This document shows, one piece after another, positions 11,436 to 24,180 of a stretch of DNA of 64,000 bases (its first letter is position 1; each line of letters begins with the position of its first letter). The stretch spans positions 50,544,036 through 50,608,035 of the forward strand of contig OY804579.1 in NCBI GenBank assembly GCA_963680875.1. Direction: 5' to 3'. A model generated the notes under the pieces. It was not told the origin of the DNA and did not search any database. It saw nothing but the letters and a program-made list of their open reading frames with translations. Position numbers and translations under genes: made by a program. This DNA comes from Bathymodiolus brooksi (taxonomy: Eukaryota; Mollusca; Bivalvia; Mytilida; Modiolidae).

Positions 11436-14400
11436 TCAGTAACAAGGTGTCATAATGACACCATATCTTCTTATTTCAGTAACAAGAGGTGTCATAATGA
11501 TATCATATCTTCCTGTTTTAGTAACAAGAAGTGTCATAATGACACCATATCTTCTTATTTCAGTAACAAGAGGTGTCATAATGATACCATATCTTCTTAT
11601 TTCAGTAACAAGAGGTGTCATAATGATACCATATCTTCTTGTTTTAGTAACAAGAGGTGTCATAATGACACCATATCTTCTTATTTCAGTAACAAGAGGT
11701 GTCATAATGATACCATATCTTCCTGTTTTAGTAACAAGAAGTGTCATAATGACACCATATCTTCTTATTTCAGTAACAAGAGGTGTCATAATGACACCAT
11801 ATCTTCTTATTTCAGTAACAAGAGGTGTCATAATGACACCATATCTTCTTATTTCAGTAACAAGAGGTGTCATAATGATACCATATCTTCCTGTTTTAGT
11901 AACAAGAAGTGTCATAATGACACCATATCTTCTTATTTCAGTAACAAGAGGTGTCATAATGATACCATATCTTCTTATTTCAGTAACAAGAGGTGTCATA
12001 ATGATACCATATCTTCCTGTTTTAGTAACAAGAGGTGTCATAATGACACCATATCTTCTTATTTCAGTAACAAGAGGTGTCATAATGACACCATATCTTC
12101 TTATTTCAGTAACAAGAGGTGTCATAATGACACCATATCTTCCTGTTTTAGTAACAAGAGGTGTCATAATGACACCATATCTTCTTATTTCAGTAACAAG
12201 AAGTGTCATAATGATACCATATCTTCCTGTTTTAGTAACAAGAAGTGTCATAATGACACCATATCTTCTTATTTCAGTAACAAGAGGTGTCATAATGACA
12301 CCATATCTTCTTATTTCAGTAACAAGAGGTGTCATAATGACACCATATCTTCTTATTTCAGTAACAAGAGGTGTCATAATGATACCATATCTTCTTGTTT
12401 TAGTAACAAGAGGTGTCATAATGACACCATATCTTCTTATTTCAGTAACAAGAGGTGTCATAATGACACCATATCTTCTTATTTCAGTAACAAGAGGTGT
12501 CATAATGACACCATATCTTCTTATTTCAGTAACAAGAGGTGTCATAATGATACCATATCTTCCTGTTTTAGTAATAAGAAGTGTCATAATGACACCATAT
12601 CTTCTTATTTCAGTAACAAGAGGTGTCATAATGATACCATATCTTCCTGTTTTAGTAACAAGAGGTGTCATAATGACACCATATCTTCTTATTTCAGTAA
12701 CAAGAGGTGTCATAATGACACCATATCTTCTTATTTCAGTAACAAGAGGTGTCATAATGACACCATATCTTCTTATTTCAGTAACAAGAGGTGTCATAAT
12801 GACACCATATCTTCTTATTTCATTAACAAGAGGTGTCATAATGATACCATATCTTCCTGTTTTAGTAACAAGAAGTGTCATAATGACACCATATCTTCTT
12901 ATTTCAGTAACAAGAGGTGTCATAATGACACCATATCTTCTTATTTCAGTAACAAGGTGTCATAATGACACCATATCTTCTTATTTCAGTAACAAGAGGT
13001 GTCATAATGATATCATATCTTCCTGTTTTAGTAACAAGAAGTGTCATAATGACACCATATCTTCTTATTTCAGTAACAAGAGGTGTCATAATGATACCAT
13101 ATCTTCTTATTTCAGTAACAAGAGGTGTCATAATGATACCATATCTTCTTGTTTTAGTAACAAGAGGTGTCATAATGACACCATATCTTCTTATTTCAGT
13201 AACAAGAGGTGTCATTATGACACCATAATCTTCCTGTTTTAGTAACAAGAAGTATCATAATGACACCATATCTTCTTATTTCAGTAACAAGAAGTGTCAT
13301 AATGACACCATATCTTCTTGTTTCAGAAACAAGGTGTCATAATGACACCATATCTTCTTATTTCAGTAACAAGAGGTGTCATAATGACACCATATCTTCT
13401 TATTTCAGTAACAAGAGGTGTCATAATGACACCATATCTTCTTATTTCAGCAACAAGAGGTGTCATAATGATACCATATCTTCCTGTTTTAGTAACAAGA
13501 GGTGTCATAATGACACCATATCTTCTTATTTCAGTAACAAGAGGTGTCATAATGACACCATATCTTCTTATTTCAGTAACAAGAAGTGTCATAATGATAC
13601 CATATCTTCCTGTTTTAGTAACAAGAAGTGTCATAATGACACCATATCTTCTTATTTCAGTAACAAGAGGTGTCATAATGACACCATATCTTCTTATTTC
13701 AGTAACAAGAGGTGTCATAATGACACCATATCTTCTTATTTCAGTAACAAGAGGTGTCATAATGATACCATATCTTCCTGTTTTAGTAATAAGAAGTGTC
13801 ATAATGACACCATATCTTCTTATTTCAGTAACAAGAGGTGTCATAATGACACCATATCTTCTTATTTCAGTAACAAGGTGTCATAATGACACCATATCTT
13901 CTTATTTCAGTAACAAGAGGTGTCATAATGATACCATATCTTCCTGTTTTAGTAACAAGAAGTGTCATAATGACACCATATCTTCTTATTTCAGTAACAA
14001 GAGGTGTCATAATGATACCATGTCTTCTTATTTCAGTAACAAGAGGTGTCATAATGATACCATATCTTCCTGTTTTAGTAACAAGAGGTGTCATAATGAC
14101 ACCATATCTTCTTATTTCAGTAACAAGAGGTGTCATAATGATACCATATCTTCTTATTTCAGTAACAAGAGGTGTCATAATGATACCATATCTTCCTGTT
14201 TTAGTAACAAGAAGTGTCATAATGACACCATATCTTCTTATTTCAGTAACAAGAGGTGTCATGATGACACCATATCTTCTTATTTCAGTAACAAGAGGTG
14301 TCATAATGATACCATATCTTCCTGTTTTAGTAACAAGAGGTGTCATAATGACACCATATCTTCTTATTTCAGTAACAAGAGGTGTCATAATGACACCATA

Positions 14401-14675
14401 TCTTCTTATTTCAGTAACAAGAGGTATCATAATGACACCATATCTTCTTATTTCAGTAACAAGAGGTGTCATAATGACACCATATCTTCTTATTTCAGTA
14501 ACAAGAGGTGTCATAATGATACCATATCTTCCTGTTTTAGTAACAAGAAGTGTCATAATGACACCATATCTTCTTATTTCAGTAACAAGAGGTGTCATAA
14601 TGACACCATATCTTCTTATTTCAGTAACAAGGTGTCATAATGACGCCATATCTTCTTATTTCAGTAACAAGAGGT
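11436..14675. repeat. ~3.2-kb block of array 1, second copy (offset 4,065)
   Basis: This is the partner of 7371-10610. It holds the same deletion monomers, the same TTATGACACCATAATC variant (near 13213, matching 9148) and the same GTTTCAGAAACAAGG variant (near 13320, matching 9255). High identity implies a recent tandem duplication or ongoing homogenisation. Confidence 0.85.
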
Positions 14676-15198
14676 GTCATAATGATACCATATCTTCCTG
14701 TTTTAGTAACAAGAAGTGTCAAAATGACACCATATCTTCTTATTTCAGTAACAAGAGGTGTCATAATGATACCATATCTTCTTATTTCAGTAACAAGAGG
14801 TGTCATAATGATACCATATCTTCCTGTTTTAGTAACAAGAGGTGTCATAATGACACCATATCTTCTTATTTCAGTAACAAGAGGTGTCATAATGACACCA
14901 TAATCTTCCTGTTTTAGTAACAAGAAGTATCATAATGACACCATATCTTCTTATTTCAGTAACAAGAAGTGTCATAATGACACCATATCTTCTTGTTTCA
15001 GAAACAAGGTGTCATAATGACACCATATCTTCTTATTTCAGTAACAAGAGGTGTCATAATGACACCATATCTTCTTATTTCAGTAACAAGATGTGTCACC
15101 ATATCTTCCAGTTTCAGTAATAAGAGGTGTCATAATGACACCATGTCTTCTTATTTCAGTAACAAGATGTGTCACCATATCTTCCAGTTTCAGTAACA

Positions 15199-15500
15199 CG
15201 TTTAATACAAACATACAAATTTCCATTTATTACATTTTATTCAAATATCTGATCAAACCTTTATGGTTATAAATAAAAACTTGCAAGTAAGAATTCCAAC
15301 TATCTATGAATATTTTCTTTAAATTAATCTTGGCAATATGGAAGGAAATACAAAATGATAATTTTTTAGCCTATACATGTATGAACAATGACTGATTGAT
15401 TGGTGTTTAATGCCAACTTTAGTAATATTTCAGCTATATCCTGGCATGTATGCATGAAGTTGAACACAATGATGTCAGCATGAGATTCAATTAAGAGCAT
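15199..15500. other. Non-coding stretch with a SINE-tail scrap
   Basis: No gene seen. About 15390-15437 is GATTGATTGGTGTTTAATGC-type sequence matching the 3' part of SINE-A/C on the minus strand. Confidence 0.55.
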
Positions 15501-15510
15501 TATTGTAGAG

Positions 15511-15755
15511 GGTTAGGGTAATGGTGTTTAACGGCGCTTTCAATAATATTTCAGTTATATTGTGGCGGTCAGTTTTATTGGTGGGGGAAACCACTAAGCT
15601 GCCACAAGTCACTTACAAACTTTATCACATAATGTGTTATCAAGTACACCTCCCCATCAGTGTATTTCAACTCACAACTTTTGTGGTGATAGGCACTGAT
15701 TACAGATGTAGTTGTAAATCCAACTATCATACGATCACGACCATGACGGCCCCTA
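15511..15755 (-). mobile_element. SINE-A copy
   Basis: On the minus strand this reads from a GCCGTCATGGTCGTGATCG-type head to a tail of CCATTACCCTAACCC. Likely target duplications are TATTGTAGAG (15501-15510) and TATTGTAGGAG (15756-15766). It is internally diverged, with a deletion in the central GGTTTCC region. SINE-A is a short non-autonomous retroposon with a tRNA-like B box, and it depends on LINE enzymes. Confidence 0.8.
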
Positions 15756-15769
15756 TATTGTAGGAGGAG

Positions 15770-16720
15770 ATTCTTATGAGTTGTGACAAAAATGTGTACA
15801 AGATTCATCTATTTAAATAAGTCATAACCATTACTATGGTAATAGATGATATATAGTTTGACATGTCCTTGGCATTTGAGATTCTCCTAATGAGATTTTA
15901 TGTTTTGACCATTAGTCCTTAATGAAGGCAGATTTTCTTCCATTATAAAAAAAAATGATCTAGATTTGAGAGTCACCTAACACTTAACAAGTCCTTGGAA
16001 GCCATGATATCAATTCATGTTTGAAATATGAACATGTTAATCAACAGACAAATCTGAAAAGTTCATTTCAAATAACACAGACATTTTTTCATTCAGTGAT
16101 CTTATATGAAAACTCATAATAGTAAAACTTTCACACCCATTAAATCATTCCGAGCTAAAAATTGGTAATTCTCAGTAGTCTGGGTTTCTGCATTCACAAA
16201 CACCTGGAGTTTTGTAAATAGAAATGTCACCAGTGGTGGCAATCTTTAATTTCTGACTAATATAACACACTGAGACACCACAGACAAGATTGCTTTGCTG
16301 TAAAATGGTTTATTAGTTTCAGAGAGGATATTTGAAACAATTTTTCCATAGGACCCTATGTTAAGATATGCCTTGCTGTTAATCTTGAATTTCTAATTTG
16401 CATAAAAATATGAAATTACTATAAAAAAAATATGTTAAAACCCTCCAATTATCATGTACAATTGATTTCAATCAAGGTTATACTTCTTGAAAAAAACCAT
16501 TGAATTAATCTAATGAGTCATATGTTAATTTATATGTCCTGCAATAGAGGCCATATTTGAATTCTGTTCAACAACAAAAATGTCAAATTTGTACATGACT
16601 ATATAAAGAATATTCCAGCAAAGTTTGCTTACAAACGGTTCAATGGTTTCATAGAAGAAGACAAAAGAGTGGTGATGACATTACCTCACCTAAGTTAAAA
16701 ATAAAACAGCAAAAGGGAGA
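15770..16720. other. Non-coding; possible diverged core-repeat family
   Basis: No gene. Around 16233, 16371 and 16548, phrases like GGTGGCAATCTTTAATTTC and GAGGCCATATTTGAATTC recur at ~140-180 bp spacing, like the GGTGGCCATCTTGGATTT units at 37440-37800. This suggests an old Pearl-like core array. Confidence 0.4.
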
Positions 16721-16812
16721 TAAATCCATTTGAACAATTAGAAGATCTTCAATATTTCTGAATAAGATGCACAGAGATGACAAAAACCCATATGACTTTT
16801 AGACAGGTGAGG

Positions 16813-16894
16813 GTTAGGTATAGGGTTATGGTGTTTAACGCCACTTTCAAAAATATTTCAGCTATATCGTGGCAGTCAGTTTTATTGATGGAGT
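16813..16894 (-). mobile_element. 5'-truncated SINE-A with 11-bp target duplication
   Basis: Only the 3' end of SINE-A is present: the AAAGTGGCGTTAAACACC part and its CCATAACCCTATACCTAACC tail. GACAGGTGAGG flanks it at 16802-16812 and 16895-16905. The tail directly abuts the duplication, which is the hallmark of target-primed insertion with 5' truncation. Confidence 0.85.
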
Positions 16895-17205
16895 GACAGG
16901 TGAGGAAAGTGTTCTGAGGAATCATTATCATGACATCCTTAATTCTGAATTGAAATTATATGAGGTCAATATTGAGTAGGTCTATTTCAGGGAAGAGATT
17001 GACATCCAAATTACACAAATACAATATTCACACAATGGGTGGCAAGAACGTATAATAAATTAAAGAGTCTGTTAGCGCAATTAACACTAGTCCTTGTGTA
17101 GAGAGGTATTTACAGGCAATAGATAATGGCTTTAACTAATCTTAGTCTTCCATCAAAAGAAAAACTTTTTAAATTTGTTAAATAATTGAATACTATTACA
17201 ATGTA

Positions 17206-17373
17206 CAGTTAAACCTGCCCATGCGGTCACCTCTATTAAGCAGCCATTTGTATTTAAAAGGTCACCTTTTTCCTGTCCAATCATAGAAAATTTCATATGA
17301 ATTGAACATCCTTTAAGAGTTCACTTGTCTTGTAAGGTCACTTTTTGGTGACCTCTTAATACAGGTTTGACTG
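17206..17373. mobile_element. MITE-D, 168 bp with TA flanks
   Basis: The ends CAGTTAAACCTG and CAGGTTTGACTG are inverted repeats flanked by TA. The interior is built from GGTCACCT/AGGTGACC-type and TTAAAAGGTCAC motifs. Similar copies lie at 58025-58209 and 61497-61660, with interrupted or partial copies at 39268-39785 and 47698-47735. Confidence 0.85.
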
Positions 17374-17375
17374 TA

Positions 17376-18314
17376 TATGAATTGTAAATATTGTTACAGT
17401 GTCTGACATGCTACAGAAGGTAGATTTCTTATCAATGTTATTCATTACCAAAATCAAACTAAGTGCATTAAACATAGATGCAATTCTCTTTTTTTTAAAG
17501 ATACAGTAATTAACTGTAGTATTCTCATATCAAATGAAATAATATACTAGATCCAGCACTTGATCCATTTCCCTGACGTCATTCCATCCTTTCAACGGTG
17601 AAATGCTTGTCAGGAATCGTGTTTATTTACTTAATTTTTTTTCATTTTATCTTATGATGCACTTGATAATTACATATAACATACATAGAGGTTAATAACT
17701 AGTACATGCCTAAAAGTTTATATTGTCCTGATATATACTTAGTTTTTAATTCATATTCGTCATACACAACAAATATCCAATTGAACTCTACGTAACCAAT
17801 CACATTGGAGATAAATAATTCATGAGTACCAGTACATAGAATTTTCTTTCAAATGACCCACGGCTGACGAGTGGAGTGTATCAGAGAGTAAACAGCCATG
17901 GGTTTCTGATGATGCAATTTCCCTTAATATGTCAACATTTTCATTAAGGCAAGTGAAGTCACTAGAAGATAAAATCTGTGTAAACGATATAAGTGTAGAT
18001 CACTTTATAAATACCATAGTAAGCTGTGTATAATGCCCACTTTGTTGCTCAGAATTTTTTTTTGTCCAACCTTGGAGAGTATTATACACAAAAGGTATGA
18101 AAGCTTACATATTTAAATTATACTCATTACAGAAAAAGGCCTGAGGAATGGATGTGTGTTACACACCAATGCATACTATACATGATCAACTATGGTAATA
18201 CATTTTATAGCAAAGGAATACACAGGAAATTGTCTAATTATAAATAATTATCTAAGACCAAAGAATAAAATACCTGTTTTACCGCTAATATTCTTGAAAG
18301 AAAATAGGGTAGGC
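17376..18314. other. Non-coding stretch, nothing recognised
   Basis: AT-rich. No gene, RNA or clear repeat supported. Confidence 0.5.
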
Positions 18315-18545
18315 ACTAGAGTAACACGATGGGTGCCACCAGTGGAGTAGGAACTGCTTACCCTTCCGGAGCACCTGAGATCACCCCCAGTTTTTAGTGG
18401 GGTTGACATGTTACTTGATCTGAAGTTTTATGTGTAATGTTATGTAGATCGTTGTTTGTCCTTCTTCATTTGGCCATTGTGCTGTCTGTCCTTCTTAGAT
18501 CTATGGATTCTGATTACCCCTTTGGTATCTTCAAGCTCTTCTTAG
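18315..18545 (+). repeat. Dispersed bivalve-type repeat fragment
   Basis: It contains CGATGGGTGCCACCAGTGG, then a CTTACCCTTCCGGAGCACC segment and later a GTTGTTTGTCCTTCTTC segment. I recall this wording as a widespread element in bivalve sequences, but its class is uncertain. A shorter inverted relative lies at 56865-56960. Confidence 0.55.
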
Positions 18546-19507
18546 ATAGGTAGGCAAATCCTTTTTTATGCTTGTTAATTTTTACAAGGTTATACAGGAC
18601 AAGTATCCGACTTTAACAGTACAAAAAAAATCAACTTTATGGTAGGCACTTCAAATTAGGGTTGGTAGGGTTAGCAGATACACAGATATTTTCTTCTTTG
18701 GCCTAATGGCATACATGGATAACTACATGTATCTAGAATCTATTTACCCATGTTATCTCCATTACAAAATGACTATATTATATAAAGTCTCTACTAGTAC
18801 ATAACACTGTGTGTAATAAAAGCATCTTATAAAACTGGTAAAAAACCACAACATGTTTTGGAAATTTACACAAAAGAAAGACATCACATGGTAATACATC
18901 ATATAAAATATTACTTTACAAATAAATATATCACATTAGGTATTCAATTTGTATAATTTTCTCTCAAATCAAGATCAAGAGTGACTTGTACAATGTTCTT
19001 CTAGTATAATGAAAGTTGGCAATGAATAAAGGCATATTTAAAAATAGAAGGTAAACAAAAAAGGTCCATTTCAAATTTACTGAGTCATAGAAAAAAATTC
19101 TTTAAAAATGGATTTGAGAAGACATAATATATTTGGCATCTTAAAAATGTACTTATTAAATGGATTTGTTTCTGAATAAAGATATATAATTCTTCATCAA
19201 AGCAATAAATAGGTCAGATTCAACCATGTGATATTGCATGTATTTAAAATTGTGTTGATTATTATTAGATTTGTTCGGCTATTATATCCTGAAAATGTTG
19301 ATTTTTTTTAGATTTGCTTTGGCCATTATTTCCTGAATTTGTGGAAACAGATTTTTATATTTCTGAATTTGCTTACTGTTTTGTATATTTAAGCAGATTG
19401 GGACAGAAATAATAATCTCAAAGCATTATACAGCAAAATTTCTTAGTTTCTTTTTTATTTCTTTGCATTTTTCATTGCCAAAAGAAACAAAGAAAGCATA
19501 TACAATA
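18546..19507. other. Non-coding stretch with a minor duplication
   Basis: No gene. Around 19266-19360 a TAGATTTG..GCTATTAT.TCCTGAA phrase occurs twice about 45 bp apart. Confidence 0.5.
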
Positions 19508-19558
19508 TAGTGATACCTGTTTAAACCAAACCCTGAATAAACAGGAATGTTGTGTAAT

Positions 19559-20632
19559 TCAACCGGCATCCTGTGTAAATAAACCAGATTTATGTGTAAG
19601 TAAACCAGGTTCCAGTGTAAATAAACCAGATTCTTGTGTAAATAAACCAGATTCCAGTGTAAATAAACCAGATTCCAGTGTAAATAAACCAGATTCCAGT
19701 GTAAATAAACCAGATTCTTGTGTAAATAAACCAGATTCCTGTGTAAATAAACCAGATTCCAAAGTAAATAAACCAGATTCCTGTGTAGATAAACCAGATT
19801 CCAGTGTAAATAAACCAGATTCCTGGAAATAAACCAGATTCCTGTGTAAATAAACCAGATTCCAGTGTAAATAAACCAGATTCCTGAAAATAAACCAGAT
19901 TCCTGTATAAATAAACCAGATTCCAGTGTAAATAAACCAGATTCCTGTGTAAATAAACCAGATTCCTGTGTAAATAAACCAGATTCCTGTGTAAATAAAC
20001 CAGATTCCAATGTAAATAAACCAGATTCTTGTGTAAATAAACCAGTTTCCAGTGTAAATAAACCAGATTCTTGTGTAAGTAAACCCGGTTCCAGTGTAAA
20101 TAAACCAGATTCCAGTGTAAATAAACCAGATTCCAATGTAAATAAACCAGATTTCAATGTAAATAAACCAGATTCCAGTGTAAATAAACCAGATTCTAGT
20201 GTAAATAAACCAGATTCCAATGTAAATAAACCAGATTCCTGTGTAAATAAACCAGATTCCTGAACATAAACCAGATTCCTGTGTAAATAAACCAGATTCC
20301 AGTGTAAATAAACCAGATTCCAGTGAAAATAAACCAAATTCCTGTGTAAATAAACCAGATTCCAAAGTAAATAAACCAGATTCTTGTGTAAATAAACCAG
20401 ATTCCTGAAAATAAACCAAATTATTGTGTAAATAAACCAGATTCCTGAATGAATAAACCAGATTCCTGTGTAAATAAACCAGATTCTTGTGTAAATAAAC
20501 CGGATTCCTGTGTAAATAAACCAGATTCCAGTGTAAATAAACCAGATTTCTGTGTAAATAAACCAGATTCCAATGTAAATAAACCAGAATTATGTGTAAT
20601 GAAACAGGATACCTGTGTAAATAAACCCACAT
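19559..20632. repeat. Array 2 block duplicated with 1,232-bp offset (copy 1)
   Basis: The monomer order in this stretch, including the GAATTATGTGTAATGAAACA marker near 20588, recurs about 1,232 bp downstream (marker near 21820). Confidence 0.8.
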
Positions 20633-22221
20633 TTCCAGTGTAAATAAACCAAATCATGTGTAAATAAACCAGATTCTTGTGTAAATAAACTAGATTCCTG
20701 TGTAAATAAACCAGATTCCTGTGTAAATAAACCAGATTCTTGTATAAATAAACCAGATTCCTGTGCAAATAAACCAGATTCCTGTGTAAATAAACCAGAT
20801 TCCAGTGTAAATAAACCAGATTCTTGTGTAAATAAACCAGATTCCAGTGTAAATAAACCAGATTCCTGTGAAAATAAACCAGATTCCAATGTAAATAAAC
20901 CAGATTTCTGTGTAAATAAACCAGATTCCAGTGTAAATAAACCAGATTCTTGTGTAAATAAACCAGATTCCTGTGTAAATAAACCAGATTCCAAAGTAAA
21001 TAAACCAGATTCCTGTGTAGATAAACCAGATTCCAGTGTAAATAAACCAGATTCCTGGAAATAAACCAGATTCCTGTGTAAATAAACCAGATTCCAGTGT
21101 AAATAAACCAGATTCCTGAAAATAAACCAGATTCCTGTATAAATAAACCAGATTCCAGTGTAAATAAACCAGATTCCTGTGTAAATAAACCAGATTCCTG
21201 TGTAAATAAACCAGATTCCTGTGTAAATAAACCAGATTCCAATGTAAATAAACCAGATTCTTGTGTAAATAAACCAGTTTCCAGTGTAAATGAACCAGAT
21301 TCTTGTGTAAGTAAACCCGGTTCCAGTGTAAATAAACCAGATTCCAGTGTAAATAAACCAGATTCCAATGTAAATAAACCAGATTTCAATGTAAATAAAC
21401 CAGATTCCAGTGTAAATAAACCAGATTCTAGTGTAAATAAACCAGATTCCAATGTAAATAAACCAGATTCCTGTGTAAATAAACCAGATTCCTGAACATA
21501 AACCAGATTCCTGTGTAAATAAACCAGATTCCAGTGTAAATAAACCAGATTCCAGTGAAAATAAACCAAATTCCTGTGTAAATAAACCAGATTCCAAAGT
21601 AAATAAACCAGATTCTTGTGTAAATAAACCAGATTCCTGAAAATAAACCAAATTATTGTGTAAATAAACCAGATTCCTGAATGAATAAACCAGATTCCTG
21701 TGTAAATAAACCAGATTCTTGTGTAAATAAACCGGATTCCTGTGTAAATAAACCAGATTCCAGTGTAAATAAACCAGATTTCTGTGTAAATAAACCAGAT
21801 TCCAATGTAAATAAACCAGAATTATGTGTAATGAAACAGGATACCTGTGTAAATAAACCCACATTTCCAGTGTAAATAAACCAAATCATGTGTAAATAAA
21901 CCAGATTCTTGTGTAAATAAACTAGATTCCTGTGTAAATAAACCAGATTCCTGTGTAAATAAACCAGATTCTTGTATAAATAAACCAGATTCCTGTGCAA
22001 ATAAACCAGATTCCTGTGTAAATAAACCAGATTCCAGTGTAAATAAACCAGATTCTTGTGTAAATAAACCAGATTCCAGTGTAAATAAACCAGATTCCTG
22101 TGAAAATAAACCAGATTCCAATGTAAATAAACCAGATTTCTGTGTAAATAAACCAGATTCCAGTGTAAATAAACCAGATTTCTGTGTAAATAAACCAGAT
22201 TCCAATGTAAATAAACCAGAA

Positions 22222-24180
22222 TTATGTGTAATGAAACAGGATACCTGTGTAAATAAACCCGCATTTCCAGTGTAAATAAACCAAATCATTGTGTAAATAA
22301 ACCAGATTCTTGTGTAAATAAACTAGATTCCTGTGTAAATAAACCAGATTCTTGTGTAAATAAACCAGATTCTTGTATAAATAAACCAGATTCCTGTGCA
22401 AATAAACCAGATTCCTGTGTAAATAAACCAGATTCCAGTGTAAATAAACCAGATTCTTGTGTAAATAAACCAGATTCCTGTGAAAATAAACCAGATTCCA
22501 ATGTAAATAAACCAGATTTCTGTGTAAATAAACCAGATTCCAGTGTAAATAAACCAGATTTCTGTGTAAATAAACCAGATTCCAATGTAAATAAACCAGA
22601 ATTATGTGTAATGAAACAGGATACCTGTGTAAATAAACCCGCATTTCCAGTGTAAATAAACCAAATCATTGTGTAAATAAACCAGATTCTTGTGTAAATA
22701 AACTAGATTCCTGTGTAAATAAACCAGATTCCTGTGTAAATAAACCAGATTCTTGTATAAATAAACCAGATTCCTGTGCAAATAAACCAGATTCCTGTGT
22801 AAATAAACCAGATTCCAGTGTAAATAAACCAGATTCTTGTGTAAATAAACCAGATTCCAGTGTAAATAAACCAGATTCCTGTGAAAATAAACCAGATTCC
22901 AATGTAAATAAACCAGATTTCTGTGTAAATAAACCAGATTCTTGTGTAAATAAACCAGATTCCAATGTAAATAAACCAGATTCTTGTGTAAATAAACCAG
23001 ATTCCAGTGTAAATAAATCAGATTCCTATGTAAATAAACCAGATTCCAATGTAAATAAACCAGATTTCGATGTAAATAAACCAGATTCTAGTGTAAATAA
23101 ACCAGATTCCTGTGTAAATAAACCAGATTCCAGTGTAAATAAACCAGATTCCAATGTAAATAAACCAGATTCCAATGTAAGTAAACCAGATTCCTGTGTA
23201 AATAAACCAAATTCCATTGTAAATAAACCAGAATCCTGAAAATAAACCATATTATTGTGTAAGTAAACCAAATTCCAATGTAAATAAACCAGATTCCAGT
23301 GTAAATAAACCAGATTCTTGTGTAAATAAACAAAATTCTTGTGTAAATAAACCTGATTTCAATGTAAATAAACCAGATTCCAATGTAAATAAACCAGATT
23401 CCTGTGTAAATAAACCAGATTCCAGTGTAAATAAACCAGATTCCAATGTAAATAAACCAGATTCCCATGTAAGTGAACCAGATTCCTGTGTAAATAAACC
23501 AAATTCCAGTGTAAATAAACCAGAATCCTGAAAATAAACCAAATTCTTGTGTAAGTAAACCAGATTCCAATGTAAATAAACCAGATTTCTGTGTAAATAA
23601 ACAAGAGATCTATGTAAATAAACCAGATTCCAGTGTAAATAAACCAGATTCCTGTGTAAATAAACCAGATTCTTGTGTAAATAAACCAAATTCTTGTGTA
23701 AATAAACCTGATTTCAATGTAAATAAACCAGATTCCTGTGTAAATAAACCCACATTTCCAGTGTAAATAAACCAAATCATGTGTAAATAAACCAGATTCT
23801 TGTGTAAATAAACTAGATTCCTGTGTAAATAAACCAGATTCCTGTGTAAATAAACCAGATTCTTGTATAAATAAACCAGATTCCTGTGCAAATAAACCAG
23901 ATTCCTGTGTAAATAAACCAGATTCCAGTGTAAATAAACCAGATTCTTGTGTAAATAAACCAGATTCCAGTGTAAATAAACCAGATTCCTGTGAAAATAA
24001 ACCAGATTCCAATGTAAATAAACCAGATTTCTGTGTAAATAAACCAGATTCCAGTGTAAATAAACCAGATTTCTGTGTAAATAAACCAGATTCCAATGTA
24101 AATAAACCAGAATTATGTGTAATGAAACAGGATACCTGTGTAAATAAACCCGCATTTCCAGTGTAAATAAACCAAATCAT
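22222..24180. repeat. Array 2 block duplicated with 1,891-bp offset (copy 1)
   Basis: Variant monomers match those at 24113-26071 with a constant 1,891-bp offset. A shorter derivative with a different offset follows (about 26,068-28,185). A ~380-bp subunit carrying the AAACTAG and GAATTATG markers is repeated several times. Confidence 0.8.

Larger units (their letters stand above)
5691..15198. repeat. Satellite array 1: 42-bp minisatellite, ~226 units
   Basis: The monomer is 42 bp and contains AAGAGGTGTCATAATGACAC followed by CATATCTTCTTATTTCAG. Two main monomer types alternate irregularly. One has CTTCTTATTTCAG. The other has CTTCCTGTTTTAG with AAGAAGTG and/or GATACC. Units at both edges (5691-5935 and 15066-15198) are degenerate, while the interior is highly homogeneous, as expected from unequal exchange or replication slippage. 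A 40-bp deletion monomer (AACAAGGTGTC) recurs near 7380, 8890, 9265, 9811, 10565, 11445, 12955, 13330, 13876, 14630 and 15005 and shifts frame. Two plus-strand frames and one minus-strand frame are stop-free in the monomer, so ORFs up to 1,004 codons arise. They show no protein-like variation and are not genes. Confidence 0.97.

Noticed and set aside
5648..14923. Long ORFs (up to 1,004 codons) as repeat proteins on both strands
   Set aside because: They follow from a 42-bp monomer without stops in those frames. They overlap on both strands, lack start context and vary at the DNA level in step with satellite monomers rather than as a protein.
5691..15198. TTCTTATTTCAG in each monomer as real splice acceptors
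   Set aside because: The motif is acceptor-like, but there is no evidence of flanking exons or transcription; it is a chance property of the monomer unless RNA data show otherwise.
15511..15530. Interstitial telomere (GGGTTAGGG near SINE ends)
   Set aside because: Only one or two units occur, always as the tail of SINE-A next to a target duplication, so they belong to the retroposon.
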